NCBI RefSeq assembly: GCF_047300855.1
Contig: NZ_CP170197.1
Location: 3,299,342-3,363,341, forward strand
Source of the DNA: Sulfuriferula sp047300855
GTDB taxonomy: Bacteria; Pseudomonadota; Gammaproteobacteria; Burkholderiales; Sulfuriferulaceae
Direction: 5' to 3'
DNA length: 64,000 nucleotides
Shown here: in pieces, positions 44,556 through 54,151 of the stretch
Position numbering within the stretch: the first letter of the stretch is position 1
Layout of the letters: each line of letters opens with the position of its first letter
The notes under the pieces: model-generated
Told to the model about the DNA's origin: nothing
What the model saw: the letters and a program-made list of their open reading frames with translations, nothing else
The model's database searches: none
Made by a program: the position numbers and the translations under genes

Positions 44556-45578
44556 TTACTTGGCGGCCGTGGACTGGTACAGGAATGCATCGGCAAAAAA
44601 TTCGTCTTCCGGCAGGCCATGCTGGAGAAAGGTTTTATGCGCGGCATCTACCATCCCCGGTGCGCCGCAGGCATAGACCTGGTAACCGGACAAATCTGGG
44701 AAATCCTGCAGGATGGCGTCGGCGACCAGCCCTGTGCGGCCAGGCCAGGCATCCTCCAGAGCAGGCTCGGACAGTACCGGGATGAAAGTAAAGTTGGGGT
44801 ATTCCTGCTGCCACTGCCCAGGCAGCTGCGGCATGTATAAATCGCGTAACTGGCGTGCGCCCCAGTACAGGACCATTTCGCGGTCAATGTGGTGGTGAAA
44901 AGCATGTTCGAGCATGCCCTTGACCGGGGCGAAACCGGTGCCTCCGGCCATGAAGATAATGGGTTTGCCACTGTCTTCACGCAGGAAAAAGCTGCCCAGC
45001 GGCCCTTCGAAGCGCAGGATGTCCTTTTCTTTCATGCGCGTGAAAATATGTTCGGAGAACTCGCCGCCTGGGATATGGCGCACATGCAGCTGCAGGTAAT
45101 CATCGTTATGCGGCGCATTGGCGAGCGAAAAGCTGCGGCGCTTGCCGTCCTTGAGCAAGATGTCGATATATTGTCCAGCCAGGAATTGCAGGCGCTCGTT
45201 GGCGGGCAGTTTGAGGTGCAGCGCCATCACATCATGGCCAAGCCGCTCGAGCTTGTGTACCCGGCACGGCAGGGTTTTAATCTGGATGTCCTTGGCTGCG
45301 CCGACTTCTCGGCACTCGATGCTGATGTCGCTGAGCGGACGCGCTACGCAGAACAGCGCCTTGCCGGCGTCGATATCGGCATCGGACAGCGCCCCGGACT
45401 GGTATTCGCCATAATCGATCTCGCCCGCGACCAGCTTGCCCTTGCAGGTACCGCAAGCGCCGTTGCGACAGCCATAGGGCAGCATATAGCCTTCGCGCAA
45501 CGCGGCGGCGAGTATGGTTTCGTCGTCATCCGCATGAACAATGTGACCGCTGGGCTGAATGGTAATCTGGTAGGGCAT
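44556..45578 (-). CDS. 2Fe-2S ferredoxin / FAD / NAD(P) oxidoreductase
   Basis: This 340-residue protein has an N-terminal plant-type ferredoxin domain (cysteines in CRNGACGTCKGKL and a further one in LFCVA), an FAD-binding barrel (RRSFSLANAP) and a C-terminal NAD(P) domain (MAGGTGFAPVKGM). The layout is that of the CDP-6-deoxy-glucoseen-reductase/phenol-hydroxylase-reductase group. It probably passes electrons from NAD(P)H to an unknown partner. AGAGGAAG lies 6 bases before the ATG. It is divergent from an epimerase gene by only 22 bases. Confidence 0.82.
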   Translation of the reverse strand: MPYQITIQPSGHIVHADDDETILAAALREGYMLPYGCRNGACGTCKGKLVAGEIDYGEYQSGALSDADIDAGKALFCVARPLSDISIECREVGAAKDIQIKTLPCRVHKLERLGHDVMALHLKLPANERLQFLAGQYIDILLKDGKRRSFSLANAPHNDDYLQLHVRHIPGGEFSEHIFTRMKEKDILRFEGPLGSFFLREDSGKPIIFMAGGTGFAPVKGMLEHAFHHHIDREMVLYWGARQLRDLYMPQLPGQWQQEYPNFTFIPVLSEPALEDAWPGRTGLVADAILQDFPDLSGYQVYACGAPGMVDAAHKTFLQHGLPEDEFFADAFLYQSTAAK

Positions 45579-45600
45579 GAACTTCCTCTAAAATACGCTA

Positions 45601-46476
45601 ATGGCAAATATACTGATCATCGGCTGCGGCGATGTGGGCTTGCGCTGCGCACGATTGCTGGCGCCCCAGCACCGGCTGTACGCGCTGGCGCGAACGCCGC
45701 AATCGGCACAGCGCCTGCGTGAAGCGGGCATTACCCCTCTTCCCGGTGATCTCGACGATCGTGCCAGCCTGACGCGTCTGGCAGGTATCGCGGACTGGGT
45801 GCTGCACTTCGCCCCGCCGCCCGCGCGCGGCGTGCACGATATGCGCACGCGCAAGCTGTTGTCGATGCTGGGGAAAAGCCGAATTTTACCACGCCGACTG
45901 GTGTACATCAGCACCAGCGGTGTATATGGCGACTGCGCCGGGGCATTGATTGATGAGACGCGCCCACCCCGTCCGCAAAATGCGCGTGCGCGACGGCGCC
46001 TTGATGCCGAGCAGCAGGTGCGCAACTGGGGGCGACGCAATGGGGTGGCCACCAGCATTCTGCGGGTACCGGGTATCTATGCTGCCGGGCGACTACCGAT
46101 AGAGCGCCTGCAACGCGGCACGCCCGTGCTGTGTGTCGAAGACGATGTATTCACTAACCACATCCATGCCGATGACCTGACGCAGATCGCGGTTCACGCA
46201 TTATTTCGAGCACGCGCCGGGCGTGTCTTTCATGCCAGCGATGATAGTCAACTGCGTATGGGGGATTATTTTGCGCGCGTAGCGGCAGCCTTCGACCTGC
46301 CTGCTCCGCCACGCCTCACCCGCGTCGAGGCCGAGGCCTCGCTGCCCGTGCAGTTGCTTTCTTTCATGCGCGAATCCCGGCGTATGGTGAACCGGCGCAT
46401 CAAGTCCGAACTGAACGTCCGCCTGGCCTACCCAGATATTGACGCCTTCCTAAAAACACAACGCCCCGCCGGTTAA
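45601..46476 (+). CDS. NAD-dependent epimerase/dehydratase family protein
   Basis: This 291-residue short-chain dehydrogenase of the YeeZ type has an N-terminal dinucleotide motif (IIGCGDVGLRCARLL) and a divergent catalytic region with STSGVYGD. The ATG lies 6 bases after a TAAAAT that could be a -10 element, so the message may be nearly leaderless. The stop codon is inside the terminator hairpin shared with mscL. Its substrate is unknown. Confidence 0.75.
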   Translation: MANILIIGCGDVGLRCARLLAPQHRLYALARTPQSAQRLREAGITPLPGDLDDRASLTRLAGIADWVLHFAPPPARGVHDMRTRKLLSMLGKSRILPRRLVYISTSGVYGDCAGALIDETRPPRPQNARARRRLDAEQQVRNWGRRNGVATSILRVPGIYAAGRLPIERLQRGTPVLCVEDDVFTNHIHADDLTQIAVHALFRARAGRVFHASDDSQLRMGDYFARVAAAFDLPAPPRLTRVEAEASLPVQLLSFMRESRRMVNRRIKSELNVRLAYPDIDAFLKTQRPAG

Positions 46477-46491
46477 ACCGGGCGGGGCGTT
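46460..46491. terminator. Terminator between convergent epimerase and mscL
   Basis: AACGCCCCGCC (46460-46470) pairs with GGCGGGGCGTT (46481-46491), with an inner GGTT/AACC. On the minus strand the stem runs into a T-rich TGTGTTTTTA, so it terminates mscL best. Confidence 0.75.
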
Positions 46492-46506
46492 ACGGGATGC
46501 TGCCGT

Positions 46507-46920
46507 TTATTTTTTCAGACTGTCACGGATTTCGCGCAGCAACAATACCTCCTCCGGAGGAGCTGCTGGCGGCGCAGGCGGTGCCGCTTTTTGCAATTTG
46601 CTCATCGCCTTGATTGCTACAAAAATAGCCAGCGCGATGATGACGAAATTGACGACAGCATTGATAAATACTCCGTATTTAATCAGTGGAGCGCCTGCTT
46701 TTTCCGCCAATTCCAGGGTGGCGTAGGCAGTATTGCCCAAATTGATATAGAGCTCCTTGAAGTCTACGCCGCCGACCAATTGGCCGATGATCGGCATGAC
46801 AATATCTTTGACCAGCGAATCCACTATCTTGCCGAAGGCGCCGCCAATAATGACAGCAACCGCCAAATCAACCACATTGCCTTTCATGGCAAATGCTTTG
46901 AACTCGCTGACAAAACTCAT
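46507..46920 (-). CDS. mscL: Large-conductance mechanosensitive channel
   Basis: This 137-residue inner-membrane protein forms the MscL pentamer, opening at high membrane tension. The N-terminal MSFVSEFKAFAMKGNVVDLAVAVIIGGAFGKIV is the amphipathic helix and TM1; the second helix lies around residues 75-100. The C-terminal proline-rich linker and charged helix are typical. GAGGGG lies 6 bases before the ATG at 46920; an ATG two codons earlier sits too close to that site. Confidence 0.95.
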   Translation of the reverse strand: MSFVSEFKAFAMKGNVVDLAVAVIIGGAFGKIVDSLVKDIVMPIIGQLVGGVDFKELYINLGNTAYATLELAEKAGAPLIKYGVFINAVVNFVIIALAIFVAIKAMSKLQKAAPPAPPAAPPEEVLLLREIRDSLKK

Positions 46921-47034
46921 AATCATCCCCTCTCGTTTAATTATTTTGGTGATCTATCGGATTCCTGCAAATAAATCCTAGCAGTTTATTGCTCATTTTG
47001 TGAAATTTCAGGCCCATCATGTACTTCCTGAATA

Positions 47035-47067
47035 GACAAAAGGCAACCCGCAGGTTGCCTTTTTGTC
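47035..47067 (-). terminator. Terminator of the atp operon
   Basis: GACAAAAGGCAACC, loop CGCA, GGTTGCCTTTTTGTC. On the minus strand the stem is followed by a T-run, ending the atp transcript 17 bases after atpC. Confidence 0.85.
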
Positions 47068-47083
47068 TGCTTTAACGCGCGTA

Positions 47084-47506
47084 TCAGCTATGCTTGCGCA
47101 ACTTCTGGATAGCCGCAATCTGCGCAACCGCTTCGGCCAACTCTACCTGTGCCTTGGCGTAATCCATTTCCGAAGCGCGGTTACGCATGGCTTCTTCAGC
47201 ATGGCGCTTGGCTTCCAGCGCTTTGGCCTCATCCAGATCGTGACCGCGAATAGCGGTATCGGACAGGATGGTCACCACGTTAGGCTGCACTTCCAGCATA
47301 CCGCCGGAAACATAAATCACTTCTTCTTCTGCAACGTCAGGCTTTTTGATGCGCACCGTTCCGGGCTTGATGCGTGTCAGCATCTGGGTATGACGCGGGT
47401 AAATCCCCACTTCGCCCATTTCTGCCGGTACCACCACGTATTCTGCGGTGCCGGAGAACAATTCTGCTTCTGCGCTGACGATGTCTACATGAATGGTCAT
47501 GGCCAT
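47084..47506 (-). CDS. atpC: ATP synthase epsilon subunit
   Basis: This 140-residue central-stalk subunit of F1 has an N-terminal beta sandwich (VDIVSAEAELFSG, GEVGIYPRHTQMLTRI) and a C-terminal helical pair that can inhibit ATP hydrolysis. It is the last gene of the operon atpIBEFHAGDC and is followed by a terminator. MAMTIHVDI gives two possible starts, the first being used. Confidence 0.95.
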   Translation of the reverse strand: MAMTIHVDIVSAEAELFSGTAEYVVVPAEMGEVGIYPRHTQMLTRIKPGTVRIKKPDVAEEEVIYVSGGMLEVQPNVVTILSDTAIRGHDLDEAKALEAKRHAEEAMRNRASEMDYAKAQVELAEAVAQIAAIQKLRKHS

Positions 47507-47567
47507 AAATCTCGCTTCCCTGTGTTCCGCTCAAGCGGCGCAGACGATGCCTGCGCCGTGGCCGCGA

Positions 47568-48947
47568 TTACTGTATGGTCTTGGCTTTCTCGACCGCTTC
47601 TTCAATGGTGCCGACCATATAGAACGCCTGCTCGGGCAGGTGATCGTATTCACCGTTGACGATGGCCTTGAAGCCGCTAATGGTGTCTTTCAGCGAAACA
47701 TACTTGCCAGGGGCCCCGGTAAATACTTCAGCCACGAAAAACGGCTGCGACAGGAAACGCTGGATCTTGCGCGCACGCGCCACGGCCAGCTTGTCTTCGG
47801 GAGCCAGCTCGTCCATCCCCAGAATGGCGATAATGTCGCGCAATTCTTTGTAGCGCTGCAGCACCGACTGCACGCCGCGCGCCACGCTGTAGTGCTCTTC
47901 ACCGACTACCAGCGGATCCAGCTGGCGCGAGGTGGAGTCGAGCGGATCCACGGCCGGGTAGATACCCAGTTCGGCCACCTGGCGCGACAACACGACGGTG
48001 GCATCGAGGTGGGCGAAGGTGGTCGCCGGCGACGGGTCGGTCAGGTCGTCCGCCGGCACGTACACCGCCTGGATCGAGGTGATGGAACCCTTCTTGGTGG
48101 AGGTGATGCGCTCCTGCAGGCGACCCATTTCTTCCGCCAGAGTGGGCTGGTAGCCCACCGCGGATGGCATACGACCCAGCAGTGCGGACACTTCGGTACC
48201 GGCCAGGGTGTAGCGGTAGATGTTGTCCACGAACAGCAGCACGTCGCGGCCTTCGTCACGGAAGTATTCGGCCATGGTCAGGCCGGTCAGGGCCACGCGC
48301 AGACGGTTACCAGGCGGCTCGTTCATCTGGCCGTAGACCAGTGCCACCTTGTCCAGCACGCCGCCGTCCTTCATCTCATGGTAGAAGTCGTTACCTTCGC
48401 GGGTACGCTCGCCCACACCGGCAAACACCGAGTAACCGCTGTGCTCCACAGCGATGTTGCGGATCAGTTCCATCATGTTCACGGTCTTGCCCACGCCGGC
48501 GCCGCCAAACAGGCCGACCTTGCCGCCCTTGGCGAACGGGCAGATCAGGTCGATCACCTTGATACCGGTTTCCAGCAGTTCGTTGGAAGCGGCCAGTTCG
48601 TCGAAGGCTGGCGCCTTGCGATGGATGCCCCAACTGGTTTCGTTGCCGATCGGACCCATGTCGTCGATAGGGTTGCCCAGCACATCCATGATGCGGCCCA
48701 GGGTTTTAATCCCGACCGGCACCGAAATTGCGGCGCCGGTACCGCTCACCAGCATGCCGCGGCGCAGGCCATCGGTGGTACCCATGGCGATGGCGCGCAC
48801 GACGCCGTCACCCAGCTGTTGCTGAACTTCCAGTGTCAGCTCGGGGGTATCCATTTTCAGTGCGTCATAGACCTTGGGCAAGCTGTCGCGCGGGAATTCC
48901 ACGTCAACCACCGGGCCAATGATTTGTACGATTTTGCCTTGACTCAT
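47568..48947 (-). CDS. atpD: ATP synthase beta subunit
   Basis: This 459-residue catalytic F1 subunit has Walker A GGAGVGKTV, the catalytic glutamate in GVGERTREGND, and Walker B VLLFVDNIYR. The ATG at 48947 has AAGGAA upstream; the open frame extends by seven codons to 48968. Length matches the family. Confidence 0.97.
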   Translation of the reverse strand: MSQGKIVQIIGPVVDVEFPRDSLPKVYDALKMDTPELTLEVQQQLGDGVVRAIAMGTTDGLRRGMLVSGTGAAISVPVGIKTLGRIMDVLGNPIDDMGPIGNETSWGIHRKAPAFDELAASNELLETGIKVIDLICPFAKGGKVGLFGGAGVGKTVNMMELIRNIAVEHSGYSVFAGVGERTREGNDFYHEMKDGGVLDKVALVYGQMNEPPGNRLRVALTGLTMAEYFRDEGRDVLLFVDNIYRYTLAGTEVSALLGRMPSAVGYQPTLAEEMGRLQERITSTKKGSITSIQAVYVPADDLTDPSPATTFAHLDATVVLSRQVAELGIYPAVDPLDSTSRQLDPLVVGEEHYSVARGVQSVLQRYKELRDIIAILGMDELAPEDKLAVARARKIQRFLSQPFFVAEVFTGAPGKYVSLKDTISGFKAIVNGEYDHLPEQAFYMVGTIEEAVEKAKTIQ

Positions 48948-48974
48948 CGTCGTTCCTTGAAATAACAAAATTGC

Positions 48975-49838
48975 TTAAACGGCCGCGGCACCAGCCACGA
49001 TCTCGGAGAGTTCTTTGGTGATCGCGGCCTGGCGGGTCTTGTTGTAGACCAGCTTGAGCTCTTCGATCACGTTTTTGGCGTTGTCTGAGGCGGCCTTCAT
49101 CGCCACCATGCGCGCACTTTGCTCGCTCGCCATGTTTTCAGCCACCGCCTGATAAATCAGCGCCTCGATGTAACGCGTCAACAGGCCATCCACTACCGAT
49201 TTGGCATCCGGCTCATAGATGTAGTCCCAGTGGTGTACCTGCTTTTCGCTTGGTTCGGCGGCCAGCGGCAACAACTGGGTAAGCGTCGGTTCCTGTTTCA
49301 TGGTATTGACGAAGCGGTTGTACACTACATAAAGGGCATCAATCCTGCCTTCCATGTAGGCATCCAGCATCACCTTGACCGGGCCGATCAGGCGTTCCAT
49401 ATGCGGTGTATCGCCCAGCGCAATCACGTGTGACACCACGTTGGCCCCGGTGCGCTGCATGAAACCCAGCCCCTTGTTGCCAATTGCAGTGACATCCACA
49501 CCCAGCTTGGCAGCATCCCACTGCTTCATCTTGTTCACCACCAGACGCAGCACGTTGGTGTTGAGGCCGCCGCACAGGCCTTTGTCGGTGGTGACCACGA
49601 TCAGGCCGACGCGCTTTTCATTTTCGCGCTTGACCACGAACGGGTGCTTATACTCCGGGTTGGCTTGGGACAGGTGGGCCGCCACGTTGCCGATTTTCTC
49701 GGCGTACGGGCGCGCAGCGCGCATACGTTCCTGAGCCTTGCGCATTTTTGCAGCCGCCACCATTTCCATGGCGCGGGTGATCTTGCGCGTGTTTTCCACG
49801 CTCTTGATCTTGGTGCGTATCTCTTTTCCGGCAGCCAT
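48975..49838 (-). CDS. atpG: ATP synthase gamma subunit
   Basis: This 287-residue rotor shaft of F1 has N- and C-terminal helices forming the coiled coil (AAGKEIRTKIKSVENTRKIT at the start; AMKAASDNAKNVIEELKL near the end) and the TTDKGLCGGLN segment near residue 88. It lies 13 bases after atpA and 27 before atpD. Confidence 0.97.
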   Translation of the reverse strand: MAAGKEIRTKIKSVENTRKITRAMEMVAAAKMRKAQERMRAARPYAEKIGNVAAHLSQANPEYKHPFVVKRENEKRVGLIVVTTDKGLCGGLNTNVLRLVVNKMKQWDAAKLGVDVTAIGNKGLGFMQRTGANVVSHVIALGDTPHMERLIGPVKVMLDAYMEGRIDALYVVYNRFVNTMKQEPTLTQLLPLAAEPSEKQVHHWDYIYEPDAKSVVDGLLTRYIEALIYQAVAENMASEQSARMVAMKAASDNAKNVIEELKLVYNKTRQAAITKELSEIVAGAAAV

Positions 49839-49851
49839 GATTGCTTCCCGA

Positions 49852-51393
49852 TCAGTAGACGGCGGAGGACTTGAATGCCTCGATAGCCTTGGTCAACGCT
49901 GCTTCCGTGTCGGCAGTCATGTCGCCGCTGCTCTGGATTTTTTCCAGCAGGTCACCATGCTTGCCTTTGACGTAGGAAGCCAGCGCAGCTTCAAACGCCA
50001 GCGTTTTCTTCACATCCACATCATCCATGTAGCCTTTGTTCACAGCAAACAGGGTGAGTGCCATTTCAGCAACGTTCATCGGCGCGTACTGGTTCTGCTT
50101 CATCAGCTCGGTAACCAGCTTGCCGCGTTCCAGTTGTTTGCGCGTCGCTTCATCCAGATCAGAGGCGAACTGTGCGAACGCCGCAAGTTCACGGTATTGG
50201 GCCAGCGCCAGACGCGTACCGCCGCCGAGCTTCTTGATCACCTTGGTCTGCGCAGCGCCGCCGACGCGCGACACCGACAGACCGGCGTTGATTGCAGGAC
50301 GGATACCGGCGTTGAACAGGTCGGTTTCCAGGAATATCTGGCCGTCGGTAATCGAGATCACGTTGGTCGGCACGAACGCGGACACGTCGCCAGCCTGCGT
50401 CTCGATCACCGGCAATGCGGTCAGCGAACCGGTTTTGCCTTTGACGGCGCCGCCGGTGGCTTTTTCCACATAATCGGCGTTGACGCGCGCGGCGCGTTCC
50501 AGCAGGCGCGAGTGCAGGTAGAACACGTCGCCGGGGTATGCCTCACGACCTGGCGGCCGGCGCAGCAACAGGGAAATCTGGCGGTACGCCCAGGCCTGCT
50601 TGGTCAGGTCGTCATATACGATCAACGCATCTTCGCCGCGATCGCGGAAGTATTCGCCCATGGTGCAGCCCGCATAGGGTGCAATGTATTGCATCGCAGC
50701 AGAATCGGAAGCCGTCGCCGCGACGACGATGGTGTGACCCATGGCACCATGCTCTTCCAGCTTGCGCACGACGTTGGCAACCGATGATGCCTTCTGTCCA
50801 ACGGCGACATAAATACAGGTTACGCCGGTGCCTTTCTGGTTGATGATGGCATCCACCGCCACGGCGGTCTTGCCGGTCTGGCGGTCGCCGATGATCAGTT
50901 CGCGCTGGCCGCGCCCGATGGGCACCATCGCATCGACCGATTTCAGACCGGTTTGCAGCGGCTGGGTAACCGATTGACGAGCAATCACGCCAGGCGCGAT
51001 TTTTTCGATGGAAGCACTGAGCTTGGTATTGATCGGACCCTTGCCGTCGATCGGCTGGCCCAGTGAATTCACTACGCGCCCGATCAGCTCGGGGCCAATG
51101 GGCACTTCCAGAATACGGCCGGTGCACTTGACCGTGTCGCCTTCTGTAATGTGTTCGTATTCACCCAGCACCACGGCACCCACGGAGTCGCGCTCCAGGT
51201 TCAGTGCCATGCCAAAGGTGTTGCCGGGAAATTCCAGCATTTCGCCCTGCATCACGTCGGACAAACCGTGAACGCGGACGATACCGTCTGTAACTGAAAC
51301 GACGGTGCCCTGGGTATGCAGCTCGGAGGCTGTAGCCAGGTTCTGGATTTTGCTCTTGATGAGATCGCTGATCTCGGTGGGATTGAGTTGCAT
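49852..51393 (-). CDS. atpA: ATP synthase alpha subunit
   Basis: This 513-residue non-catalytic nucleotide-binding F1 subunit has the P-loop GDRQTGKTAVAVD and the conserved arginine region ISVSRVGGAAQ-like (NAGLSVSRVGGAAQ). Length matches the family exactly. It lies 22 bases downstream of atpH. Confidence 0.97.
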   Translation of the reverse strand: MQLNPTEISDLIKSKIQNLATASELHTQGTVVSVTDGIVRVHGLSDVMQGEMLEFPGNTFGMALNLERDSVGAVVLGEYEHITEGDTVKCTGRILEVPIGPELIGRVVNSLGQPIDGKGPINTKLSASIEKIAPGVIARQSVTQPLQTGLKSVDAMVPIGRGQRELIIGDRQTGKTAVAVDAIINQKGTGVTCIYVAVGQKASSVANVVRKLEEHGAMGHTIVVAATASDSAAMQYIAPYAGCTMGEYFRDRGEDALIVYDDLTKQAWAYRQISLLLRRPPGREAYPGDVFYLHSRLLERAARVNADYVEKATGGAVKGKTGSLTALPVIETQAGDVSAFVPTNVISITDGQIFLETDLFNAGIRPAINAGLSVSRVGGAAQTKVIKKLGGGTRLALAQYRELAAFAQFASDLDEATRKQLERGKLVTELMKQNQYAPMNVAEMALTLFAVNKGYMDDVDVKKTLAFEAALASYVKGKHGDLLEKIQSSGDMTADTEAALTKAIEAFKSSAVY

Positions 51394-51415
51394 TGTGGCT
51401 CCTAGACGGAATCTC

Positions 51416-51952
51416 TTAACGTGTTAGCGCGTATGCCATGCCTTGCAGCTTGCCGCGTACCGAAGCGTCATACACTTCGTCACCCACGGCAACAACAACG
51501 CCGCCAATGAGCGCGGGGTCAACGTTTACGCTGGCGTTGATCTTGCGCTTGAAACGGGTCTCCAGGCGGGCAGACAATTCGGCTAACTGGGTTTCGCTCA
51601 TGGCAAACGCGCTGGTGACTGTCGCATCCAGCACGCCTCCTTCGCTGGCTTTAAGCGCCTCAAACTGGGCAACGACTTCGGGCAACACACTGATGCGGCC
51701 ATTGTCGACCAGCAACCGGATAAAATTGCCGGCTTCTGTTCCCAGCCTGTCTCCACACACAGCGAGAAATAGTCCGCTGAACTGCTCTGCGCTGACTTTT
51801 GGGTCGGCTGCCAAGCGGCTCATCTCCGGATCTGTGGCCACTGCGCTGGCCAGCGCCAACTGTTCGGACCAGGCGTCCAGCGCTCCAGCTTGTTTGGCCA
51901 GACTGAAAACGGCTTCGGCATAAGGGCGTGCGATGGTTGCGATTTCAGCCAT
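51416..51952 (-). CDS. atpH: ATP synthase delta subunit
   Basis: This 178-residue subunit links the top of F1 to the peripheral stalk. It starts AEIATIARPYAEAVFSLAK, typical of AtpH, and has the C-terminal VDPALIGGVVVAVGDEVYDASVRGKL segment. The gene begins two bases after atpF ends. Confidence 0.95.
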   Translation of the reverse strand: MAEIATIARPYAEAVFSLAKQAGALDAWSEQLALASAVATDPEMSRLAADPKVSAEQFSGLFLAVCGDRLGTEAGNFIRLLVDNGRISVLPEVVAQFEALKASEGGVLDATVTSAFAMSETQLAELSARLETRFKRKINASVNVDPALIGGVVVAVGDEVYDASVRGKLQGMAYALTR

Positions 51953-51954
51953 GA

Positions 51955-52425
51955 TTACAGCTCGTTCTTGATTGCATCGAGCAAATCGGCGTGGGCTTTG
52001 GCGTCGATTTCGCGGCGCAGGATTTTCTCTGCGCCGGCAACTGCCAGCCCCGCCACTTGTCCGCGCAACGCTTCTTTGGCGCGCACGGTTTCTTGCGCGA
52101 TGCTGGCTTGTGCGCCCGCAATCATGCGATCAGCCTCAAGCTTGGCTACGCCTTTGGCTTCTTCTACCAGCTGTGCAGCACGCTTGTCTGCCTGAGCAAT
52201 AATTTCAGCCGCTTTTTGCTTGGCTTCATGCAGGTTTTCGACAGCGCGCTTGGAGGCCAACTCCAGTTCGTGCTTGCCGCGTTCGCCAGCGGCAAGCCCG
52301 TCGGCAATCTGTTTCCTGCGCTCGGCCAACGCATTCATGATGGGCGGCCACACGAACTTCATGCAGAACCACACAAACACGAAAAAAGTGATGGATTGGC
52401 CGATCAGGGTAGCATTGATATTCAT
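51955..52425 (-). CDS. atpF: ATP synthase b subunit
   Basis: This 156-residue peripheral stalk subunit has an N-terminal membrane helix (MNINATLIGQSITFFVFVWF) followed by a long charged helix that dimerises as a coiled coil. Length is normal for proteobacterial b. Confidence 0.96.
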   Translation of the reverse strand: MNINATLIGQSITFFVFVWFCMKFVWPPIMNALAERRKQIADGLAAGERGKHELELASKRAVENLHEAKQKAAEIIAQADKRAAQLVEEAKGVAKLEADRMIAGAQASIAQETVRAKEALRGQVAGLAVAGAEKILRREIDAKAHADLLDAIKNEL

Positions 52426-52455
52426 GCCAGAACCTTTCTACGGTTAGTATCCAGC

Positions 52456-52695
52456 TTAGCCAGCCACTGCAAACAGCACATACATGGCCAGACCAACAGC
52501 AATCATTGGCACCGCGTCAACCAGACCCATGACGATGAAGAACTGGGTGCGCAACATGGGGATCAGTTCGGGCTGGCGTGCGGCGCCTTCCAGGAAGCGG
52601 CCGCCCAGAATACCGATGCCGATCGAGGCACCCAAGGCGCCCAGACCCATCATCAGGGCACCGGCGATGTACAGCACTGCGTGGATCATGTCCAT
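52456..52695 (-). CDS. atpE: ATP synthase c subunit
   Basis: This 79-residue hairpin of two membrane helices forms the rotor ring. The glycine-rich first helix (GLGALGASIGIGILGGRF) and polar RQPE loop are present, and the ion-binding acid is the aspartate in GLVDAVPMIAVGL. The motif is of the proton, not the sodium, type. GGAGGAG precedes the ATG, a strong ribosome site suited to high output. Confidence 0.97.
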   Translation of the reverse strand: MDMIHAVLYIAGALMMGLGALGASIGIGILGGRFLEGAARQPELIPMLRTQFFIVMGLVDAVPMIAVGLAMYVLFAVAG

Positions 52696-52743
52696 TTGTT
52701 ACTCCTCCGACTAAAGTTAAAGTGATTAAAGCGAAACTGGTAA

Positions 52744-53589
52744 TTAGTGGTGCTCTTGATGCGCCATGTCCAGATAGACGATGGTCAGCGTCATGAAAAT
52801 GAATGCCTGCAAGGTGACAATCAGGATGTGGAACACGGCCCAACCCCACTGCAACGCGCCACCGAACAGGCCGATGCCGAGCCCGCCCCCGAACATCAGC
52901 GCGATCAGGATAAAGATCATCTCCCCAGCATACATATTGCCGAATAACCGCAGCGCCAGTGACACCGGCTTGGCGATCAGGTTGACGCCTTCAAGGAAAA
53001 TATTGGCAGGCAGCCCCAGCTTGCCGAACGGCTGCAGGGTCAACTCGCCCACAAAACCACCCACGCCCTTCATCTTGAAGCTGTAGTAGATCACCAGGAA
53101 AAACACCGCGATGGCCATGCCGAATGTCGCATTGGGATCGGTACTGGGCACCACCTTGAAAAACGGCAAGCCGGCAAGATGTGCAAGCTGCGGCACCCAG
53201 TCGACCGGTATCAAGTCCATCAGATTCATTAACAGAATCCAGACGAAAATGGTCAATGCCAGAGGTGCCACCAGCGGGTTTTTGCCCGAGAAAGAGCCGC
53301 GTACACTGGTGTCGATGAATTCAACTATCCATTCGACAAAATTCTGCAAACCGTCCGGTACGCCTTTGCTGGCACGCTTTGCCACCAGCCGGAACAGGAA
53401 CAGGAAGAACACGCCCAGCACCAGCGATACGCCCAGCGTATCCAGATTGAACGCCCAAAACCCCATGGCTTTGGCTTCCTGCGCGCTGTGTGCGAGATGC
53501 CAGTGCTCTTCGCCAGGCAACTTGCCATACGTCAGGTTCTGCAGGTGATGCTTGATATATTCCGAAGAAGTGAGTGCTTCAGTCGACAT
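52744..53589 (-). CDS. atpB: ATP synthase a subunit
   Basis: This 281-residue membrane subunit forms the proton half-channels. The essential arginine is in SLALRLFGNMYAGE, and the last helices carry the conserved glutamine and histidine region. It lies between atpI and atpE. Confidence 0.96.
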   Translation of the reverse strand: MSTEALTSSEYIKHHLQNLTYGKLPGEEHWHLAHSAQEAKAMGFWAFNLDTLGVSLVLGVFFLFLFRLVAKRASKGVPDGLQNFVEWIVEFIDTSVRGSFSGKNPLVAPLALTIFVWILLMNLMDLIPVDWVPQLAHLAGLPFFKVVPSTDPNATFGMAIAVFFLVIYYSFKMKGVGGFVGELTLQPFGKLGLPANIFLEGVNLIAKPVSLALRLFGNMYAGEMIFILIALMFGGGLGIGLFGGALQWGWAVFHILIVTLQAFIFMTLTIVYLDMAHQEHH

Positions 53590-53612
53590 AGCGCTGCTCT
53601 AATAATTAATCT

Positions 53613-54014
53613 TCAATGTGCCCGTCCTGGCCTGATCGTAATGCCGACCAGCCAAGCCAGTTGTCCCAGCACGAATCCTGCAATCATGACCGGAGGGTCA
53701 AGCTTCAGAACACCCATGCCGAGGGCTAAAAAAAACACTACCAATGCAAATCGTTCCAGGCCGGTGCGATACAGCATGCGCAAATCCTGCTGCGCATCCG
53801 TATCAACACGCCGTTCTGCGCGCCGCATGCGCCAAGCCAGCAATCCGGTGTTTGCCAACGCAACCAAACCGCCAGACACTACAGTCGCGGCGCTAGCTTG
53901 CCCGTACACCAGGTAAACCAGCATTGCCGCCACCAGCACACCCCCCCCTTGCACCAGCAAGGCCAGGCGGATGTCGGAATCAGGCTTTTGGTGTTGCGGA
54001 GTTATTGTGCGCAT
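53613..54014 (-). CDS. atpI: ATP synthase assembly protein AtpI
   Basis: This 133-residue hydrophobic protein with four predicted helices fits AtpI, a non-essential factor that aids assembly of the c-ring. It occupies the first position of the operon, 23 bases before atpB. Sequence conservation of AtpI is low, so the name rests on position, size and helix pattern. Confidence 0.82.
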   Translation of the reverse strand: MRTITPQHQKPDSDIRLALLVQGGGVLVAAMLVYLVYGQASAATVVSGGLVALANTGLLAWRMRRAERRVDTDAQQDLRMLYRTGLERFALVVFFLALGMGVLKLDPPVMIAGFVLGQLAWLVGITIRPGRAH

Positions 54015-54054
54015 TCAAGCCACAGGTGGCGTGCCAACCTGTAAATAGACGCGG

Positions 54055-54084
54055 ATGATACCTTAATTAGCATACCTAATGCAA
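54055..54084 (-). promoter_or_regulatory. Promoter of the atp operon
   Basis: Reading the minus strand, TTGCAT (54084-54079) and TATCAT (54060-54055) are 18 bases apart, about 40 bases upstream of atpI. The match is good at both boxes. Confidence 0.6.
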
Positions 54085-54151
54085 CGATTAGGTGGTTTGA
54101 TGTTGTGGCGAAGAGGTTTGTTGCATATTTACAAAAAGTCTACACTTTTTC